Notes under the pieces: generated by a model | Database searches by the model: none | Seen by the model: only the letters and a program-made list of their open reading frames with translations | What the model was told of the DNA's origin: nothing | Assembly (NCBI GenBank): GCA_945864765.1 | Contig: CAMBDR010000180.1 | Span: forward strand, 1-7,733 | Direction of reading: 5' to 3' | DNA: 7,733 nt | Origin: Janthinobacterium lividum | GTDB taxonomy: Bacteria > Pseudomonadota > Gammaproteobacteria > Burkholderiales > Burkholderiaceae_D | Made by a program: the position numbers and the translations under genes | Shown here: positions 6,424 through 7,733 of the stretch, one piece after another | Layout: each line of letters starts with the position of its first letter | How positions within the stretch are numbered: position 1 is the stretch's first letter

Positions 6424-7733
6424 ATGTCCTTACCAGAAACCGTATCCCAGCTCGTGAGCAAAACTGTCAAATCGTTGAAGTCGCTGAAAAAGCGCGTCAA
6501 ACCGATGGTAATTTGGCTATCGCGCAAGTTGCGGTTGACCTTTAATCCGCAGCCTGCGCGGCGTTTGGCCAGAATTACCGCCTTGCTGTTATTGCCGTAT
6601 GTGCCCAGTTTGATGCCCTCGATTGCCTTGGCCAATCCAACCGGCGGGAAGGTGGTATTGGGTAACGCGACCATTACGCAAACCAAGCCTAATACGGTAC
6701 AAATTGATCAAAGCACGGCCAAGGTGGCGCTGGATTGGCAGAAGTTTTCGATTGCGCGTGGCGAGAGTGTGATTTTTAATCAGCCCACGGCCAGCTCGGT
6801 GGCCTTGAACCGGGTTTTGGGCGGCAATCCGTCTGAAATTTTTGGTAGTTTGAGTGCCAACGGCAAGGTGTTTTTGATCAATCAGGCGGGCGTGTTGTTT
6901 GCGCCGGGTGCGAATGTGAATGCGGGCGGCTTGGTGGCGTCCACACTAAGCATGAGTAATCAGGATTTTGCTGCGGGGAACTATCGTTTTGCCAATGCGG
7001 GTGCGGCGGGCAGTGTTATTAATCGGGGTAATTTGTCGGGCGGCTCGATTGCCTTGCTGGGACCGAAGGTGGTGAATGAGGGGCAGGTTACGTCCAATCA
7101 GGGTAGTGTTGGTTTTGCTGCGGGCGATAAGGTCACGCTCAGCTATGGCACGGGCGGCATGTTGAATATCAAGGTGGATGCGGCGGCGGTGGCGGCTTCG
7201 ATTGATAACAAGGGGCAAGTGTATGCGGATGGCGGCCAAGTGCAATTTACCGCACGCTCGGCTGATGCGGTGCTCGATACCGTCATCAACAGCTCCGGCA
7301 CGGTGCGCGCCAATTCGATGATCATGCGGGACGGTAAAATCATTCTGGACGGCGGCCCTCGTGGCGTGGTGCAGGTGAGCGGGAGCTTGCAGGCCAAGGG
7401 CGAGCAAGCGGGTACGCGCGGGGGTGAGATTAAAGTATTGGGCGACAAAGTTGGTTTGTTTGATCAGGCCAGGGTGGATGCGTCCGGGCAGGATGCGGGC
7501 GGCACGGTGCTGGTGGGCGGTAATTATCAGGGTAAGGGCGCGGAAGCCAATGCCAGCTTTACCCATGTGGCAGAAAAAGTGAGCATCAAGGCGGATGCTT
7601 TGGGTAAGGGGGACGGCGGTAAGGTGATTGTGTGGGCGGATGGCCAAACCAACTTCTTTGGGGATATTTCGGCCAAGGGCGGGGTGTTGGGTGGTAATGG
7701 TGGTTTTGTTGAGACTTCGGGTAAGCAGATTTT
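6424..7733 (+). CDS. TpsA-family filamentous haemagglutinin-like exoprotein (3' end outside window)
   Basis: Large secreted beta-helix protein, probably an adhesin, exported by the transporter just upstream. The frame is open from ATG 6424 to the edge (436 codons plus two bases). It begins with an unusually long signal peptide: about 50 residues rich in Lys and Arg, then ITALLLLPYVPSLMPSIALA, with probable cleavage after residue 70. The TPS domain follows: GGNPSEIFGSL and the NPNGI-like segment LINQAGVLF (NQAG at 153-156), then VNAGGLVAST (165-174). Beyond come glycine-rich beta-helix repeats typical of large TpsA proteins: GGTVLVGGNYQGKG (359-372), GGKVIVWADG (about 398-407) and GGNGGFVETSGK (423-434). 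AAAGAG lies 6 bases before the start. No cysteine is visible in this part. Substrate, final size and C-terminal function cannot be judged. Confidence 0.95.
   Translation, partial: MSLPETVSQLVSKTVKSLKSLKKRVKPMVIWLSRKLRLTFNPQPARRLARITALLLLPYVPSLMPSIALANPTGGKVVLGNATITQTKPNTVQIDQSTAKVALDWQKFSIARGESVIFNQPTASSVALNRVLGGNPSEIFGSLSANGKVFLINQAGVLFAPGANVNAGGLVASTLSMSNQDFAAGNYRFANAGAAGSVINRGNLSGGSIALLGPKVVNEGQVTSNQGSVGFAAGDKVTLSYGTGGMLNIKVDAAAVAASIDNKGQVYADGGQVQFTARSADAVLDTVINSSGTVRANSMIMRDGKIILDGGPRGVVQVSGSLQAKGEQAGTRGGEIKVLGDKVGLFDQARVDASGQDAGGTVLVGGNYQGKGAEANASFTHVAEKVSIKADALGKGDGGKVIVWADGQTNFFGDISAKGGVLGGNGGFVETSGKQI

Noticed and set aside
6946..7647. 233-codon open frame on the minus strand opposite the exoprotein
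   Set aside because: It lies wholly antisense to a gene with clear TPS motifs. The sequence is low-complexity (His, Arg, Ala rich) and is explained by codon bias of the plus-strand gene.

Overview
The window looks like chromosomal DNA from a betaproteobacterium with moderate GC. This rests on the neighbourhood of dsbD, hemB, engB (ysxC) and a di-haem cytochrome c4, an arrangement familiar from that class, on a HemB with the aspartate-type (Pseudomonas-like) metal site, and on a typical proteobacterial two-partner secretion locus. The genus cannot be read from this sequence alone.

Layout. Bases 1-1331 (+) hold the C-terminal two thirds of the membrane thiol reductase DsbD; its N-terminal domain lies outside the window. 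It converges on hemB (1326-2333, -), and the two stop codons overlap by 6 bp. Upstream of hemB on the same strand is the GTPase gene engB (3178-2465, -). A divergent intergenic region (3179-3362) with a 12-bp palindrome separates engB from a secreted di-haem cytochrome c4 gene (3363-4025, +). A hairpin and a strong terminator (4040-4103) close that half. Bases 4104-4468 form an AT-rich gap with a small broken-looking reading frame (4246-4448). Then comes a two-partner secretion (TPS) locus: an FhaC/ShlB-type outer-membrane transporter (4469-6331, +) and the first 436 codons of its filamentous-haemagglutinin-like exoprotein (6424 to the window end, +, open at the edge).

How the parts fit. The left half is a housekeeping block with a haem and cytochrome c theme. 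HemB makes the pyrrole for haem. DsbD passes electrons to the periplasm, where they keep apocytochrome CXXCH cysteines reduced. Cytochrome c4 is a haem product that depends on both. EngB is a ribosome-assembly GTPase that often sits here without a direct link to haem. The right half is accessory: the transporter exports the large adhesin-like partner. The point where the cytochrome block ends and the TPS locus begins (about 4104-4468) is the most interesting part of the window. It carries tandem hairpins, a drop in GC and a possible frameshifted gene remnant, and it lies where betaproteobacteria often carry resB/ccsA cytochrome c biogenesis genes after cytochrome c4. I see no RNA genes, CRISPR arrays, insertion sequences or phage genes. 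I did not find a clearly new system; the TPS pair belongs to a known family.
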